Shown piece after piece: positions 59,623-64,000 of a stretch of 64,000 bases of DNA. The stretch lies in NCBI GenBank assembly GCA_030248295.1, contig JASANH010000705.1:1-64000 (forward strand), read 5' to 3'. Both the position numbers and the translations under genes were made by a program. This DNA is from Mesodorylaimus sp. YZB2_4 (Eukaryota > Nematoda > Enoplea > Dorylaimida > Dorylaimidae). Below the pieces are notes generated by a model, which was given only the letters and a program-made list of their open reading frames with translations, was not told where the DNA came from and made no database searches. Within the stretch, counting starts at the first letter, position 1. Every line of letters begins with the position of its first letter.

Positions 59623-61507
59623 GAGAATATAAGTTGTTTGCACAGTTCCATGAGCAGTTCCACTGCTGCTTCTTTTTTGTGAATGTTGTGTTGGTGGTGT
59701 TTGTACTGAGATATCATGAAGCAGCACGCCACACCCCAAAATGTGACTTGAAAAGTTTTGATAAAATGCTTGCGGAACCGCTTGTCGCGCTTGAAGTGGG
59801 CATTGCAGTTTCTAGTATTCACCTTCGTTTCGGTTGCATCACCAGGAACTAGCCAAGAAATACATTTTGGGTCTTCTCGGACCATTCCTGATCGCTGGCT
59901 GAACCAGGATGTGTAATAGGCGTACTGTTCTCTGGCCTATTGGCGGACTGGCCCCTTGAATTAGTGCACCAGTAGGCCCGTTCGAGAGACGATCAACAGC
60001 AGAAACACTGGCGCATGTGGCCAACAATGCAATTCATAATTTGAAAACCAGAATGCACGCGTAGAAGCCAACGAGTTTGCTAGGCCTCTCCCCTGGTGCG
60101 CGGCATAAATAGATCGGCTAGTGCAATGATCATATTTTGGTTTCGCAAACGGCAAAGTTTGTTCTCCAAAAGTTTCAGAAATCATATAATAGTTGATCGC
60201 TGCTTATCAAGATCTGCTGTAACTAACTGATGATAATGGGTGAGTCCATAGAGTGTAGCAGACGACAGCGTAGTGCGAACAGCTAACTCCAGATTCCTAT
60301 AGTCGACACGGTGCCTGGCACAGTTTGGACCACCACCTTAACAATAGACGAACTTTCGGAAATTCTATTTTGGGCTTTTCGTCGAAAATTGATATTAGAT
60401 GATAAATTACCTTATTTCGTGCAGCCTAACGACCGACGAAAATGTTCTGATCAGAGAAGATATAAATACCAGTGCTCTGCCCCGACAGTCAGCGCATATT
60501 CCTTACGCCATTGGCCTGACCGGCTCGGTTGCTACCCGTAAGTGAGTGGTAAAGCGTGTCAACGACGAATGGAGTCCGGATAGTAATGGCGGGCCTTTAC
60601 TGGGTCCTGACGCCTTGATGTAACGTTTCAGAACGGCTACTGGCGAATAATTTATGCTAAGATGCGGCGCCATCGGTGCTTGTATAAAATACCCGAGGAA
60701 AAAACATTTCAAGTGGGCAGACAATCTTGGCTCAATTTAAAAAAACCTGAATTAAAACAGAAATTTTTGGGTTTTGTTCATGTTTATATTCCGATTTAAG
60801 CGACTCAAAGTGGTCCATTTTTCTTATCGTTAGATCTGTCTCCTTGGTTAAAACACCTATTTGACTTTTTCTAGCTCTAAACTGACCCCACGCTCATTTA
60901 GAACGTGCCTTGATCATCGCTTGCGTGGTGCTACTCGCAGCACTAGCCAGCAATGCGAACGCGGCGCCAAGTCAAAATGGCAAATAAAAAGGCATAAGCG
61001 ATGAGAACAAGCAAGTTCTGCTGGTAAGTGCCTCAACCCGATAAATATTGTAGTGTGGCGACAGAGAGCTTACATTAAAAGTTCGAACCCACAGTGGCCT
61101 TTTCCTGTAGACCAGGCTGTCTCACGCAGCACTTCAAGGAGTTCATAAGCCAGTCCGAGTCTAGCCTTGGATAGTCCTCAGATGGAGGTTCTGGGTTTGC
61201 AATCAGCTGGTCTGAACTGATGATGATGAGGCTGCTGAGGAATTTTGAGTCAGTGTATCGATATATTGGATTGCTGAAACAGAGGAGAGAGAGGAAAACA
61301 CAGAAATGGAATGCAAGTAGCTGGTCTAAGCCAGGAACCTGAAGCCACCGTGTCGCCTAAGTTGCCACTAAACGAGGCTTGTTGCTGCATGTCTCCCATT
61401 TCAGAAGTTCGAAAACTGGCCCGGCTAAATAAAGGAAATAAGAGTTTTGCTGAGAGGTATAAATTTCAAAACACAATAGGGCTCTAAACTGTGTATGTAC
61501 ATTTTAA
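59623..61507. other. No complete gene recognised
   Basis: A possible signal-peptide exon lies at about 60,901-60,988 (LIIACVVLLAALASNANAAP) after a CATTTAG acceptor-like site. It lacks an ATG and stops after QNGK, so it is not called. The remainder has short frames only. The first exon of the astacin relic at 61.5 kb was not found here. Confidence 0.4.
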
Positions 61508-62596
61508 GAAAACTGCAAGAAGCAGACGGGTGGATGCAATTCCAATAAGGAAGTATACAAGAAGAAAAGAGATCAAATAAAGAAATCATTAGTCTATGAG
61601 TTTGAGTTCGAACTGGACTTGTCTGAGGAAGAGACGACAAACAATGCTGAAGAACGTTTGCAAAAGATCCAAGAACTCAAAACCCACATCCACGCTGAAA
61701 TGGGGACCCCGAAATTCCACCCGCAGATGATGGCCTTTTCGGGGGCGACGTAATTATAACCACGGAGCAAGCCCGAGCTTTGATCGACGAATTGAAGGGC
61801 AGGACCAAGCGTTCAGGGTCGGTCTTCTTTGAAAAGTTCGCAACGAGTCTTTGGACAATGCCGATCCGCTATTGGGTCAACTCGACTGAGTTCACTCCGG
61901 AAAAGCAAAACGCCTTCCACGACACGCTGAATACGATCACGCAGTCTGTGCCTTGCATCCGTTCCCAAAAGGATGATGCCCCCTCAAGTCCGGCTCTCAA
62001 ATCATATTCCGCAGAACAAATGGTGGCTGTGCAGGAAGCTCGCCGATAGGGCACATAGGCATAAACGAAATCGATATTGGCCTTGCCAGTACTGATTTTG
62101 CGCTGGCGATACTCTGAAGGGCCTCATTATCCACGAGGTCATTCACTCCTTTGGCGGCAGCCACGAACAAACACGCACTGGTCGTGACAAATACGTCGAG
62201 GGTGTGCTGGAAAATATCGACCCTCAATACGCCTATAACTACCGTATGTTCAATGGCAGTACGTCCTACGGAGCGATTACAGCTCCCTACTGCGATTACA
62301 GCTCCCTACTGCACTACCTTAATGGCGACTTCGCATGAAAGGGTGGTTCGCCCATTATGAAAATACTGCAAGGCAATGTGACCCGATTGACCGATGACCA
62401 TATGACCAACAGCGATGTACTTCAATTGAAACGTATGTACTGCTCGCCATGCAAAGACACCTTTTCTGAATGCGGCACTCAAGCTGTCATTGTCAGTGGC
62501 GGATGCAATCAAGGAGAGACACGCACCCAATGCCCTCGATCGTGCGGTCAGTGTGATCAGGCGAACAACAGCGTGGACTTGAACGAATGGCAATAG
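61508..62596 (+). pseudogene. Astacin-ShKT pseudogene, copy 2
   Basis: Alignable along its length with the 4.7-7.1 kb astacin, opposite strand. The propeptide (ENCKKQTGGC... EERLQKIQELKTHIHAEMG) is followed by a frameshift (GGGGACCCCG, about 61,705). The next frame has ALIDELKGRTKRSGSVFFEK and MPIRYWVNSTEF. A second shift follows in a C-run (about 61,980), then RTNGGCAGSSPIGHIGINEI, then a third shift (about 62,095). The zinc site follows (HEVIHSFGGSHEQTRTGRD; family Arg-x-Asp pattern altered) and LLHYLNGDFA then TGA. The ShKT tail remains open (CSPCKDTFSECG... CPRSCGQC). At least three frameshifts and one stop make it non-functional. It lacks the Tc1 insertion of copy 1, so it shows the uninterrupted target (CCCATTATGAAAATACTG). 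Confidence 0.88.
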
Positions 62597-62889
62597 TGGG
62601 AAGTAAAGGGTGGCAAGGTGGCGGTTAGAAGGTTTCCATTTTTGCACTTTCGTATTAGTTTTTAGTCAAACAATATTGATATTTGGGGTCATGAAGTGTT
62701 GGGTTACACAGGTTATCTAGTTTCGTGCTCTGTTCATATTCACCTGGGCCACAAAAACATGTGCAACGTCATTAACATCACTTCAAACTGTAACGTGCTA
62801 TCCCTCCGCTCTTCATAGTGCTCCTTTTTTATTGGTCCACTGAACAACTTTCTCAAAACTCGGCTTTAATCATCATCATTTTCCTGGCG

Positions 62890-63030
62890 TTGTCCTAACC
62901 CAACCCATTTTTTTGGGTTTTTGGGCTGAGTTGGGTCAGGTTTTTAGAGAGAGTGGTTTTGACTTGTGGAGGTTGACCTTTTTTTAAACCCAACCCAAAA
63001 AAACCACTTTTCCACTTGGGTTCAGCCTTA
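62890..63030. repeat. CCAACCC/GGGTTGG-rich repeat (hAT-like subterminal sequence)
   Basis: Clusters of CCAACCC and GGGTTGGG in both orientations around a short AT-rich core, similar in style to 49,105-49,235. This may be a small non-autonomous element. Its ends and target duplication could not be fixed. Confidence 0.45.
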
Positions 63031-63519
63031 CTAGTCAGTGCGAGCATGTGGACCTGCGCATGAGATCATTCCCGTGATCGAAGACCCTGGCCTTTCGAGT
63101 GCCCAGTGCCCCAGCTAGTCTGATTCGACATGTCAGTCTTACTGTGTCGGAAGTGAGAAATCATCTATGATAGATGATATCGATCTCTGACCTAATCTCT
63201 CGTCGACTCGCAGTCGCTAGGATGCATTAGAAAACAGTGAGTCTTCCTTTTCGCAACGCACTTCTCAAATATGTTCCATGTGAATATGTGTGTCCTTGTG
63301 ATGCCTATTACTTTAGAAAACATTCTGAATGGACTAAGCTTGAAATAACTACGTATTACATCGGGGTCAGGTTTGACCAGGTTACAGGTCCACATGCTTT
63401 TTTTACAGGCTTTTTTCTCTTCTCATTTTTTAAAAAATTTTGTGAGTTGGCCCTGTGCCGCCCCAGCTCCCCCATACATAGGACGTCCAACCCGCTTTGC
63501 CTATAGCCACCCAGTGGTC

Positions 63520-63978
63520 ATATTATGATAAGCGAGCCTGCGAGGTGACCAGCTCTCACAACAGCTCCCCTCTGTGCGTTTCCACTGCAGTAGGAGCGCC
63601 TCCACACGAGGGCATCCTGTGCCAGCACCAGCGTCCCAGAATGATACTTGGTGAGAAGGGAGGGACCTTCCCGACCAGTCTTCCCTGACTTAATACTCGT
63701 TCGGCGTCCGCCAGTTATTGGTACCCGATGAGTCGCAAAGAGCCAGGTGTTCAAGGCCAGCGACCAAATCGCCGTCGAAGACCAGTTCCCATTGTAGAGG
63801 CTCGACTGGCAATCGATACTCTGCACGGAGCCTGCAGCTTGGGAGCATCAACCGTCAGGGTCACGTTTCGGCCATGTGCTGTACTAGGTCGGAAGACTTG
63901 GAAGCTGACCTTGGGTTTTTGGCCATAAGCAGTGCCAACCAACGCTATTACCAACTGAGCCACCGCGGCCATTGTCAA
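63520..63978 (-). repeat. tRNA-derived SINE, family C
   Basis: The minus strand begins GGCCGCGGTGGCTCAGTTGG then TAATAGCGTTGG, a near-perfect tRNA 5' half with box A (TGGCTCAGTTGG). A degenerate box B (AGGTCAGCTTCC) follows. The body extends to about 63,520. Related fragments lie at 43,990-44,115 and 51,590-51,665. The box B decay and missing acceptor stem argue against a working tRNA gene. Confidence 0.65.
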
Positions 63979-64000
63979 CAAATTATTATATTTTGACAAC

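Noticed and set aside
60901-60988. Short secreted peptide gene (LIIACVVLLAALASNANAAP)
   Set aside because: No ATG in frame and no linked exon found. It is worth a look only if transcripts exist.
63930-63978. Functional tRNA gene on the minus strand at the right end
   Set aside because: The 5' half is tRNA-like but box B is degraded and no 3' acceptor strand pairs with the start, so it was called a SINE.

Overview
The window is animal nuclear DNA. Genes are split by GT-AG introns of about 45 bp to over 3 kb. Protein families are metazoan: UNC-5 netrin receptor, astacin with ShKT domain, EB/lustrin Cys-rich secreted protein, C-type lectin, PAN/Apple, TRAIP-like RING, DNA polymerase epsilon and phosphorylase kinase tails. 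Mobile elements are eukaryotic (Tc1, hAT, Mutator-type, Penelope-like RT, tRNA-derived SINEs). The combination suggests an ecdysozoan invertebrate, nematode- or tardigrade-like; this is inference and the species cannot be named. No bacterial, viral or organellar gene was recognised.

Layout. 0-13.5 kb: a small secreted-protein ORF (minus), a (TA)n tract, an astacin gene (minus, 4.7-7.1 kb) broken by a frameshift and a truncated Tc1 element, a SINE-like repeat, an unrecognised membrane-protein exon (11.3-12.0 kb), and a decayed FLYWCH/MULE-type transposon ORF. 13.5-30.5 kb: mainly non-coding sequence leading into a clean ten-exon UNC-5 gene (plus, 20.0-30.5 kb). 30.5-37 kb: transposon debris, two paralogous four-helix membrane-protein exons (minus) and a truncated Penelope-like reverse transcriptase. 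37-49 kb: a rearranged block with at least four pieces of a TRAIP-like RING gene in both orientations. It surrounds tail-to-tail fragments of POLE and phosphorylase kinase beta, a ~710-bp Mutator-type MITE and a 988-bp hAT-type element. 50-60 kb: two intact secreted-protein genes on the plus strand, an EB/lustrin protein and a lectin-mucin-PAN protein. 60-64 kb: a second, heavily mutated astacin copy and SINE/hAT-like repeats.

Three genes can be reconstructed with every exon phase matching: UNC-5 (at least 1,090 aa, N-terminus not found), the EB/lustrin protein (419 aa) and the lectin-mucin-PAN protein (489 aa). These contain about 2,000 codons without a frameshift. The many lesions in the astacin, TRAIP, POLE and PHKB copies are therefore more likely real decay than poor sequence. 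No operon-like or defence-system logic is visible. The theme is extracellular and receptor genes among duplicated gene relics and DNA transposons. The most unusual gene is the C-type lectin / Ser-Thr-rich / PAN protein at 56.2-59.6 kb.
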